Shown: one piece after another, positions 25,501 through 35,214 of the stretch
How the letters are laid out: every line of letters starts with the position of its first letter
Numbering within the stretch: the first letter of the stretch is position 1
NCBI RefSeq assembly: GCF_002127325.2
Contig: NC_035437.2
Location: 169,833,398 to 169,897,397 of the forward strand
DNA length: 64,000 bases
Source: Helianthus annuus
Taxonomy: Eukaryota > Streptophyta > Magnoliopsida > Asterales > Asteraceae
Direction of reading: 5' to 3'
Position numbers and translations under genes: made by a program
Notes under the pieces: model-generated
The model's input: only the letters and a program-made list of their open reading frames with translations
Databases searched by the model: none
Told to the model about the DNA's origin: nothing

Positions 25501-27122
25501 TGGATGGTAAGTGGTTCTCCAGACGGAGTCTTGATTACCACTTGCTTCTGGTTGCATACGATTTGGGCTTGGTTATGCGATAACCAATCCATACCCAATA
25601 CTACGTCGAAACCAGCGAGTTTAAAGGGTAATAGGGATAAAGGAAATGAGTGGTTCCTAATGGATATAACACATCCATCTAAAACAGTTGAGACTGTTCC
25701 CATAGTACCATCAGCTAATTCTACTTCGTATTTTACATTCAAGGTTTTAACAGGCAATTTTAACAACTCGCAGAACTTATCATCCACAAAGGATTTATCT
25801 GCTCCAGAATCAAACAATACTCTTGCGAATACATCATTGATAAGAAACGTACCGGTTATGACGTTTTCGTTCTGGATAGCCTCTTTAACATCCATCTGAA
25901 AGACTCTCGCATTGGTCTTTTTCCCATCTTCAACCTTCTTCACTATCTTCGGGCAGTTAGTCTTGATGTGCCCTTTCTCGTTGCAACTATAGAAAGTTGC
26001 ATCCTTGAGTTTCTTGCACTCAAGAGTCCTATGCTCAGAGGACTTGCATATCCCACAGGCCTTCGGCTGGGATTTCTTTTCAAATCTGCAACTTCCGAAG
26101 TGGTGCTTCTGACAAACCTTGCACAAGGGCTTATCGCCCGACTGTCGGTCATTTTTCTTGTTCTCTGACCCCCTCTTGTGGTCACGATTTCCCCGATGCT
26201 TCTTGTTGGATTTTCATGAATCATCATCTTCACGCTTTCTCTTCTCACTGTCGGCATTTCTCAGAGATCTCTGTCTCACTGCATCCAGCGTGAGAGACAG
26301 AGATATATCTACCACGGATCTGAAGGTAGCAGGCCTAGAAGCCTTCACGCTAGCTTTTATTTCTGGGGCCAAACCCCCAATGAAGCGCGCGATCCGTTTG
26401 GGTTCCGGTGTAACAGGATACGGAACCAATCTCGACAGAGTGTTGAAAGTCGTGAGATAAGCCTGGCAATCCAGGTTCTTCATGACCAACGATAAGAAGT
26501 CAGACTCTATCTTCTCAACCTCGTGCTGAGGGCAGTAATTTTCCTTGATGAGAGCGATAAATTCCTCCCATGTCATGCTATACAAAACAGCCTTCCCAGA
26601 GGCTTGAACCAGAGATCTCCACCACGCTAGGGCTTCACCCTTGAACGACTGTGAAACAAACTTCACCACGTTTCTCTCAGCACAACCACTGATGTCCACA
26701 ACAGTGTCCATCTCGTCTAACCAGGTCATACAATCCACCGCGCCCTTCTCCCCAGTAAAGTCTCGGGGTTTGCAGGAAACGAAGTACTTATACGTGCAAC
26801 CCCTGGCGCGAGGTACATCATCGACCACTTTCTTCTTAGGGTGGACGCTATTCTCATTGGATGAGTGCCTATCGTCGTCCTTCTTAGGCTTAGACGGAGT
26901 CGAGGGTGGTTTGCTGTGAGATTTAGAGTGGGTTTTTGGCTTTAAGTGTGGTGTAGATAGGGTTCTGCTTCGGGACTCGGTGTATTCTTCGTACTGTCGA
27001 TCCAAGGCTGCCTTAACAGCGCCGTCTACTAGAGCTTTCAATTCCGCGCCCGTTATATGAGTCTGAGCATTATCATTGTCATCCTCCTTCGAATGACTAT
27101 TAACTCCACTTAGTTCAGCCAT
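22551..27122 (-). pseudogene. gag-pol polyprotein of the second chromovirus, one in-frame stop
   Basis: One frame runs from ATG 27122 (MAELSGVNSHSKEDD) to 22551, about 1523 codons, broken only by TGA at 26214-26216 after DSEKRKREDDDS. Gag capsid has the usual FTGEKGAVDCMTWLDEM and WWRSL. After the stop come the CCHC-like knuckles ([23 protein letters not shown]), protease ([11 protein letters not shown]), RT (FIDDILIY), RNase H, integrase ([17 protein letters not shown] present) and a C-terminal chromodomain-like segment [19 protein letters not shown]. The stop most simply derives from CGA by C-to-T change. Apart from it the frame is intact, so loss of function is recent or the element survives by other means. 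Confidence 0.88.
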
Positions 27123-28069
27123 TGTAACTCGAATCTGCTACAGAAGATAATGACAAAGTTTTATTTAGGAGTTTATTATGGAATTGTCTTTTATGGCAAT
27201 TCATTAACCATGGTAAACATAGACCATATTTGGTTAGTTTGTTACTCACTGTCATTTAGGATTTGAATCTAACTTATCCTATTTACAAATAATACAGTTA
27301 GTGGCACAAAGCCTAGTCGCAAGGACGTTTTATGATATAAGCCGGGATTACAGAGAATCGAGGCATGAAGGTTTCAACCGTAGTCCTTTTACCTTTTCTG
27401 ACAGGGAGTCATAGACTACAATTGTCTTTTGTCTTATATGACAATAAGTATGGCCCGTGGGCACTACATCACTAATGGATGTTTGATAAATGATCATCTT
27501 TATTGACGATTTAACCCATGATTTACCAATCATTAACTTGGGTTTTGGAATCCCTTGATGGATTCGTATATAAGAATGACGCGTGTGATTTTAACGAATC
27601 ACATCTGCCAAGGATGCTAACATGTTTACAGAGGTTGACTGGAACCTGAATCTTTTAATTAAGTCTTACCATCTTGGCCGGGTCTTATTATGACACCAGG
27701 CTAGGTTTCACTTATTAAGATTCTTTATTTAGGCATATTAATTTAAAAGGAATGATTTTTGCTTCATTTCATATAATAATGTATATAATAACAAAACGAA
27801 ATTTTTTATAACATAACATTCCATTAATCATAATAATGATTACATACTGCCCTAAACGGGACTTTTAAATAAATAAATACCTACGCAGAGGTTTACAGAA
27901 AACAAGTCCACGCAGGGACCAAATACATAGATAAATGTCCACACAGAGACTAAAAGATAAGTCCACGCAGGGACTGAAATGCAATTGTCCACGCAGGGAC
28001 TAAAATACTCAAACAAATGTCCTTGCAGGGACTTGATTGTAATAGTAAATAATATAGTACATAAAGAGA
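27123..28069 (-). other. Leader between accessory ORF and gag, with GTCCACGCAGGGAC repeats
   Basis: This stretch has no open frame of note. At 27906-28032 five copies of GTCCACGCAGGGAC or one- to two-base variants occur (27906, 27937, 27961, 27987, 28019), spaced 24-32 bp, with a weaker one at 27881. Each can fold on GTCC/GGAC. The rest is AT-rich untranslated sequence of the element. Confidence 0.7.
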
Positions 28070-29298
28070 CTAATGATCTCGTTTCTTCCTCCCTTTTAGT
28101 AGGTTTGCAAAGCCTTTGAGGAATCCACGGTTACTTTTACGTTCTTGTTCAAAGTCTCGTTCCACTCGGTTTAGACGGTGGAGGATTTCTTCCTGCTCCG
28201 GTGGAGAAAAACGTGGCTGCTGCGACAGTTGCTGAACCGGAGGTCTAGGAGGTGCTGGATACCCATGAGCTGAGTAATCTACTCCCCAAAGGTTTCCATA
28301 AGGTCTGTCGGGATGGAGGGCATTGTAATTAGCCGCTACCACGTATGGGTCGGCATCATAATTATAGTTGTAGTGCGTTTGAGTCGGCTGCTCAAACGGG
28401 TTGTACGCGGTGGAACCGGCGTACGCTGGTATCGGATTGTCATAGCCGAATGGAGGCGGAGGTGGTGCAACTGGTGCAGAATTTACCTCTGCAGGGTGAC
28501 CAGAAAGTTCCCCTAACTGTGGTTCTTCAGGTACTGGCGGAAAGTGACGTGCACTCGAGTGGCGAGGGGTGCTAAAGTGGAATTCCCCTCCTCGGGTGGA
28601 CATCCGCGCGCCTGATCTTCTTCGCCTTGGCGGACCAGGAGGTGCTGGTTGAACTGGTGGCGGTGGAGGCGGTGGCGTAACTGCCACAAACGCGAATCCT
28701 CTGAGGGATCCTGTTGCTGCTGCTGCTCATGAGGCGAGAAGTGGTGAGAAGGTGTGAAGTACCAATCACACTGGTTAAACCTCGCCTGGTAACTGTCGGG
28801 ACCTTGATAGGGTATTCCATGAAAGGATGACCCATTAGAGATCTCGATAGGGTGGTTGGGAGTACCTCGTGCAGGTTCTATGGGGTCCGTGTCTTCATCC
28901 ATATCTACCGCATTATCTTCGGAGAAATGGTCTTCAGGTCCTAAAGGGTTATAACCTATTGGTTCTTGGACATAATCAGCCGGATTAAATCGGCCTTGAA
29001 AGAAAGGAGTAGGATCGCCATAGGAATGGTGCGAAGCAGATCGCTGGAGAGGTATAAACGAAGGTTGAGGGTTACTGGGATTGTTTTCCGAATCTGGCCC
29101 AAAAGAGTGACGGTATGAAGGTGTCGAACTGTGTGAGGTAGACCGTCTTGCTGGCTCAAAGAGGTTCCTTCTACGTCTCTGAGGTTCTTCGCTCCTTGTG
29201 CTGGAAAGAGCTCGCATGTTCGAAGGTCCGGCCTCGTGGTCATTATGAGTAGTGATCGGCCCTTTGCCTCTTCCTCCTCTTTTAATTGCTGGTGGCAT
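28070..29298 (-). pseudogene. Accessory ORF of the second chromovirus, frameshifted
   Basis: It lies between the PBS and gag in sense orientation. The first part begins MPPAIKRGGRGKGP at 29298 and runs to about 28700. It is rich in Ser, Pro, Arg and His (RRRRNLFEPARRS) and reaches a QQQQQ stretch encoded by CAG/CTG repeats at 28706-28725. The second part, in another frame from 28687 to 28070, is proline-rich (TPPPPPPPVQPAPPGPPRRRR), then has FxYDNP and NYNYD stretches, and ends in a basic RLNRVERDFEQERKS helix and LLKGRKKRDH. The overlap indicates one original protein of about 410 residues with an indel near 28690-28725. No known domain was recognised. It looks intrinsically disordered and the function is unknown. 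Confidence 0.65.
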
Positions 29299-29457
29299 AA
29301 TTCCTGCTTTTAAAACTTTTAAATCAACAATATACAATAAAAGACAAACTGGAATAACAAATTCGAATTTGTCCTATGTTCTTGTCTAGACTCAAGTATG
29401 TGCTATTGTGTCATTGAGATTAAACACATAAGGATAGTGTTTAATTCACTCAACGTT

Positions 29458-29470
29458 GGCTCTGATACCA
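29458..29470 (-). other. Primer binding site, second chromovirus
   Basis: The minus strand reads TGGTATCAGAGCC, complementary to initiator methionine tRNA, 3 bases inside the 5' LTR border at 29474. Confidence 0.9.
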
Positions 29471-29473
29471 ACC

Positions 29474-32432
29474 TGTCACACCCCGATTTCCACATGTTTC
29501 ACCGGTGGGCCCGGTGGGGGATTACCGTGACGTAGTTGGCAACAATATAGTCAAACCACAATATTTAAATGCACAGCGGAAGCATAAAGATAAATTATAT
29601 TTCAACCACTGATTGTAATATCAAAGTATCACGAGTTGTCGAAACAAATCCACAGGGGATCAAAATAAGATATAAAATATTGTTCAACAGATATTGGCAT
29701 CCCAAGCTTGCGAGACTCTAACGATGCTAAGGAGTGGCCAGCCTATTACGAGTAGAACCAACATTAATCTTTTTGGGGAAAATACGTCAGTTTACACTGG
29801 TAAATACATTCAACCGACACTTTTGTAAAATGTTTAATAAAATTGATTTGAATGCCCAAGGCACAAACTCTTTATAACTTGGGATAATTTATAATTAAAT
29901 CTTGTAAAAGAATTACATGTTTACTATGCGTTCGGTCGCCCGGGTCGTGCCGGGTTAAAGGTTAATAGACACGCCACAAAGCATAAAGCCGTGGCGGGAA
30001 AACCAATGGTTATACCTTTATTAATATAGACACATTGTCGGGTGTACGCCTACACCCGCGTGTCGAAGTCGTGGCCATTTAGTAAAATGATGCCAAGGAT
30101 ATCCGGGACATGTTTGAAGACTTGTTTTATATGGGTAATATACCACACTCTGGATTTTGAGGTCAAAACAATAAGGTTTGACCCGTTTCGGCTAGTTTAT
30201 GTAAACTAGTTACATAAACCGAACCGTGCGCGCAAAAGGCGTAACGGGTAACCGTAAGAGTCCTACACAAGTTTCCTAAGTCAATATGCTTTAAAGAGGT
30301 TGTGGTATCAGTAGGATACCTTCCATAATGCCCGTGACGAGTTTAAATCCATTATAAGCCCCGAAGGGGTATTTCGGTCATTTTAAAGATTATAAAAGAG
30401 GGTTCTGAGTTCTGCATGAAATCTGAGTTTTCCGAACAGTTTATAAAGTCCAAAATACTCTATTTATTATTTAAAATCAGTAGCAACTGGAATCGGGTCA
30501 AAATACCATGTAGAACTCAAGTTATGCTCGAAAAGGGTACATTCGGTATTTACCGAACCGATGCCATAACCGCAGGTTATGGGCATGTTAAAAATAATTA
30601 AAAATCTTTAAAAATTCCAAAATATTATTTTACATCAGTGTGTAAAAGGTTTGGTGCCGAAATTTGGGTTTAGATAGGCTTTATGCTAAATGCGCCGTTT
30701 AATTACTAAAGTTTCTCTAATTGCGCTATTTAGCATAACTCCTATTCTAGACCTCGGATTGACGTGAAATTTTAGGGACATGCTTAGAAATCAGTAACTA
30801 AGGTTATTGTCCTTTCACATATTCAAAATTCTCGTTTTAAAGTAAAAAGGGCGTTACGGTCGACTTTTAAGCATTTAACGGAAATGTGCTAAAGACTCGG
30901 ACAAACAACGAACCGGTCAGAGAGGGTTATACCATCATGTAACCTGTTCCTAAGAGAGTCCTAAGGCATATCTAAATCATACCTTAACGGGTCATAACTG
31001 AAGTCAAAGCAAAAGTCAAAGTTTTGCGACTTTCGGTTCCGAACCGGGTCTAAACAGTAAATGGTCGGATCAAACAAGCTTAGACTAGTTAATATACTTA
31101 TTATCATGTTATATGAGTGTTAAAACAGGTTACACGCTATCTACATTACTGATTATGCATAAAATCGCAAAATAGCATTCTGTTGACTTTTTCTAAGCAA
31201 GTTTGACTCGACATTCGGACTAGTTATAGTGGGAATCAAAGGGTGCCCTTTTTGGGGTTTAAAGCCCACATGATTACCAACATATAACTACCTTTGATTC
31301 GACAAACCACTGGACCATTTGTGATTTATCGCTAAGTCAATCGTTAATTACGACGGATTGACTTTTAAGCTGTAACTATGAAAAACTAAACCACAAAGGG
31401 TTAGGCAAACTTACAGAAGCTTGGTACACGACCAGAGATGATAGAAGAGTGTTCTTGAGCTCCAGAAGTGATCAAGAAAGCAGGTTTGAGGTGTGGTTAC
31501 AATGTGCACAACTTATAGCCTTTTATAGTGAACTTTAGAGCATTATATCATTACAACAAGGCCTATAATTGATCATGGATGTTCAACAACTGTCCCTGAG
31601 TGTTAGGGGACGTGTAGGGGGCGCCCATGCTGCCATAATTGCATCCAAGGTCGGTTAAAACAGCAAACATTGAACCTGTGCATGTTTTCTGCAACTGGGG
31701 CCTTGACGCAGCCCGCGTTAAGGATCAGGCTACCCTTACGCGGATCGCCTGGATCCTATTGTCAGTAAACGAATCTGCACTGCCCGCGCGGCCCGCGTAA
31801 GCTTCCTTGTTTCATCAACGCGGCCCGCCTGAGGCCTGTATTTCAAGATTTTCAAATATTTTGCCATTATTGCCCTGGCCTTTCGGTTTCGAAGGGGTAA
31901 CTTTGCGATTTGGGCCTCGATTATTTGCGTATAAGGGCCTCGGAACTTCTACTCAACATATTAACCCTTGGTTAATTTATTATTACCCGAAAAGTCTTAT
32001 CTTTCAATGTTTGACGCTTTTAACCCTTTTTATCGAATTCGATCATAACTTTCTCGTTACGAATCGGAACTTCGCGAGATTTAAATCACGCATTCTAGTG
32101 AGTATAATTTATCATTACAAAGCCTCGGGTATTCTCAAAGGTCACTCAGAGGTATAACTTAAACATGTTGACACATTTGGCCCCTGTAGTTTGTAATTCC
32201 TCACTTTCTTCCACAATTTGTTCCGTACGATTCATGATTCATTCGTTTGAAGGTACGAACATCATTTAGGGCTACTGTACAGTATATTTATCCCTCGTTG
32301 ACATTTTTAACCCTCGAATTTACATACTTTCAATGTTTGTCAACTTTGGTCCTTTAATTAGTATTCAATACCACGTGTATACTTATGACACGTGTCACTA
32401 CATTATTGGTCGAAAAATTTCGAGGTGTTACA
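29474..32432 (-). repeat. 5' LTR of the second chromovirus, with internal deletion
   Basis: This 2959-bp LTR matches 19186-22514 apart from substitutions and a deletion of about 365 bp: GGATATCCGGGACATG (about 30099-30114) continues directly into TTTGAAGACTTGTTT, which in the other LTR is near 20191. The deletion lies in the element's downstream (R/U5) half as read on the minus strand. Confidence 0.9.
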
Positions 32433-33122
32433 GTCACCACGTAGGCATGCCACGTGGTTCTATGGGTCTTCTAGCGGTCAAAGAGGTCTCGTGTCACGCG
32501 ACCGAAATTCCATATCAACGTCGCGTAGTGCGACGTGACCCAAATCCTGATTTCGTCGTTTTTCGTGCTGGTTTCCATCTTTCGCGTTTGGGATTGTTAT
32601 GGCTTTATTTGAGGGATGTTTCCATCGTACGCGTTTCCATGAACGCTTGTTTGTGTTCGTTTGTTTCCATTTGTGTTCATGAACATTAGTTTGTGCTCAT
32701 TTGTGTTCATCAACGCTCATTTTCGTTCCTTGCCTAAAAAAAAAAAAACACAAACGAACACGAACATAAAATCTCGTTCGGTAAGTGTTCATAAACACAT
32801 ATATTTCTTAACAAACGAACACGAACAAGGTCTTATTCGTGTTCGTTTGCAACCCTAGGTGTAGTATAGGTGGATGTCATAAGGTGTACAAATTATGTCG
32901 ATGTCTAAATCTTAGATCGGGTTTCCATATATTTATTTACAAAATTACAGACATATATTTACTCCTTTTCCTCTCTTAAACATAGTTATCCATTGGGAAT
33001 AGTCAAATGGTGTTGATGAGTTAAATAAGATATAAAATAGGTGCAAGTCATGGATTCAATCTCAATGATATGTAAGTTTAGCATTAAAAAAAATTACTTA
33101 AACCTACTTTTTATTAATAAAA
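32433..33122. other. LTR fragment end, then GAACACGAAC-rich decayed repeat
   Basis: Bases 32433 to about 32620 continue the LTR fragment interrupted at 19185 (CpG-rich, GTCGCGTAGTGCGACGTG). From about 32640 to 32858 GTTCGTGTT / AACACGAAC motifs in both orientations suggest a decayed copy of the hAT MITE seen at 45274. The remainder is AT-rich with nothing recognised. Confidence 0.45.
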
Positions 33123-33261
33123 AGAATAATTATTATTTATTAACACCAAATAAAAAACCCGAATTTAATCATGAAGAATAATTAATTATTAACACCAAAT
33201 AATAAACCCGAATTTATTAAAAAAAAAGAATAATTAATTATTAACACCAAATAAAAAACCG
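33123..33261. repeat. Three tandem copies of an AT-rich unit of about 52 bp
   Basis: Units beginning AGAATAATTAATTATTAACA start at 33123, 33174 and 33227, and each contains TTAACACCAAATAA and CCGAATTT. The array ends about 160 bp before the TATA box of the H2A gene. Confidence 0.75.
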
Positions 33262-33372
33262 AAAAATGTACGCTTTTTGGAGCGAAGATACCGCCATAGC
33301 ATCAAACCAATCAACTAAACATACAAACCAATCTCAGCCCCACATCCCACTCAATCCAACGGCCCATATCCA

Positions 33373-33429
33373 CGATCCGCATCCTCCATCCCTATTGGCT
33401 CACATCACATTCCCCAAACCAGTATATAA
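33373..33429 (+). promoter_or_regulatory. Histone H2A promoter elements
   Basis: CGATCCGCAT (33373-33382) resembles the plant histone octamer CGATCCGCG, and TATATAA lies at 33423-33429, about 100 bp before the start codon. Octamer plus TATA is the known layout of S-phase-regulated plant histone promoters. The octamer here is imperfect at its last bases. Confidence 0.5.
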
Positions 33430-33527
33430 CCAAACACCCCCCAAATCTTTCTCAAGATCAATCTCACCTTCCTTCAAACCCTCCCCCGTTGTTTAACCGT
33501 AAAAAAGCCACCGTCTTTCTCCACCCA

Positions 33528-34047
33528 ATGGCCGGAAGAGGCAAAACCCTAGGCTCCGGAGCCGCAAAGAAGGCCACTTCTCGCAGCAGCAAAGCCGGTC
33601 TTCAGTTTCCGGTCGGCCGTATCGCCCGGTTCTTGAAAGCCGGTAAATACGCCGAACGTGTCGGTGCCGGAGCTCCGGTTTACCTCGCCGCCGTTCTTGA
33701 ATACCTCGCCGCAGAAGTAAGTTTCACTTTCATTCACTCAATTTTGTTAATTTAAGGTTTTGGTGTTTTAGGGTTTTGGTTAATTTGTGGGTTTTGGGTT
33801 TTGATGTGGGAACTGTGAAATTGATGGTGTCCAGGTGCTAGAATTGGCCGGAAATGCTGCAAGGGATAATAAGAAGACACGAATTGTACCGAGACATATT
33901 CAATTGGCGGTGAGGAATGATGAGGAGTTGAGTAAGCTTCTTGGGGATGTGACGATTGCTAATGGTGGTGTTATGCCGAATATTCATAACCTTTTGTTGC
34001 CGAAGAAGGCTGCTGGGTCTTCCAAGTCAGCTGCAGATGATGAGTAG
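33528..34047 (+). CDS. Histone H2A (canonical type)
   Basis: This gene encodes a core nucleosomal histone. Exon 1 is 33528-33716 and exon 2 is 33835-34047, joined [15 protein letters not shown]; the product is 133 residues. The full histone fold is present ([57 protein letters not shown]). The C-terminus is [14 protein letters not shown]. It lacks the SQEF-like motif of H2A.X, the SPKK tail repeats of H2A.W and the H2A.Z loop sequence, so it is a canonical H2A of the HTA1 type. The single small intron at this site is common among plant H2A genes. There are no defects. Confidence 0.95.
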
Positions 34048-34439
34048 AGAAAGAAGATGTTGAATTTGGTTGGTGTTGTGTTGTTTAGGGTTTGGGTGTG
34101 TAGTGGCTTGAGATCTTTGTTGGTAGGGGTGATTAGAGATAGGGTTTCGGTTATATATGTTTATAACTTCAAATTTAATGAAAAAGTTGTGTTCTTGCCC
34201 CACCCTGATTAAAGGGCTTTATTGAAGAAAGAATTGGTTTCAGCGGTTGAATTTATTTTTGTTTGTATTTGAATTGTCTATTGCAATTTGAATATTTGCT
34301 CAGCTTGGTTTCAAAATCATCAGTAGGCCTGGCTCAGGTCGTTTCAAATAGAGTTTTTAGCTAAACTTTTTTGAGTTCTTTTTCGAGCGAGCTACGAGTT
34401 GCGTGTCGTGAGGTTTTTGAACAGCCCTTGTTCAATCCA
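34048..34439 (+). other. H2A 3' region
   Basis: This is T-rich 3' untranslated sequence with AATTTAATGAAAAA near 34172 and no further gene. Nothing else is recognised before the NB-LRR fragment. Confidence 0.5.
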
Positions 34440-35165
34440 TTCTCTATCTGCAAGCCATTCCTCCTTACTATCAGTATAAAACCGGTAAAACCAATGTAAC
34501 TTCAAAACCGACAAATTTCTTTTGCACTTAAGATTGGCACTAGATTCTCTAATTCCCCTAGTTTGGCCCCGAGCCATTGACCAATAAGAAACCATGGAAG
34601 TCTTCGAAGACTAGTTAGTTTTCCTATTCCAAAGGGCAAATACGAAAGTGAACTACAACCACGAATGTCCAAATGTTGTAGATTATCCATGTATCTTAGG
34701 CCTTCAGGCAACTCATGTAAGTCCCAACAAAAGAACAAAAGTAGCACTTGCAGGGTTCGGAGATATATAATGGACTTAGGCAAAACTCTTATACTCGAAT
34801 GTGATAGATTCAAGTATTTCAGATGTTTGAGTTTGCAAATTGATTTAGGCAATGTCCTTAATTCAGTTTCATATAAGCATAATACCTTTAGATACACGTG
34901 GTTGAAAATTTGGCTAACACTGCCTTTATTCATTACTCTATACATAATTACTGACCTTAATGATGTTACTCGATTCATTACTCTATACATAATTACTGAC
35001 CTTAATCGAAACTGGTTGCTTACTTTCTACAGTGATGAAACGAATGAAGCTTTGATAGTTGATACCAACTTTGCATTTGAGAAGAAGTTTGGTTCTTTGA
35101 CCAAACTTCTTCAAAAGTCAAACCAAAAGTTAAAGATTGCAGCATTCATGTTGAAAGATGTCTAA
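34440..35165 (-). pseudogene. Leucine-rich-repeat fragment of an NB-LRR resistance gene
   Basis: The frame 34990-34502 encodes LRRs of the CNL type: LKVLCLYETELRTLPKSICK, LKHLKYLNLS, LPKSIIYLRTLQVLLL, LPEGLRYMDNLQHLDIRGCS, LPFGIGKLTSLRRLPWF. There is no NB-ARC domain and no proper start. Upstream (minus strand) a 45-bp segment with core ACTCTATACATAATTACTGA is duplicated at 34928 and 34973, and the following text is not LRR. It is an isolated remnant between H2A and the formin gene. The closest known type is RGA-like, which remains an inference. Confidence 0.75.
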
Positions 35166-35214
35166 CTTATCGGCTCGGCAAATTGATGTTCAAGTACATA
35201 AAGGAAGGTGTGGT

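Larger units (their letters stand above)
19181..32437 (-). mobile_element. Ty3/gypsy chromovirus, 13.2 kb, with accessory ORF and TSD GTCAC
   Basis: The element is 19186-32432 with target duplication GTCAC on both sides (19181-19185 and 32433-32437). The order on the minus strand is LTR 29474-32432, PBS, accessory ORF (29298-28070), short-repeat leader, gag-pol (27122-22551), PPT, LTR 19186-22514. The LTRs differ by a deletion of about 365 bp and by scattered substitutions (for example at 19237/29525 and 19349/29637), so this insertion is older than the first chromovirus. A single in-frame stop interrupts gag-pol. Confidence 0.92.
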
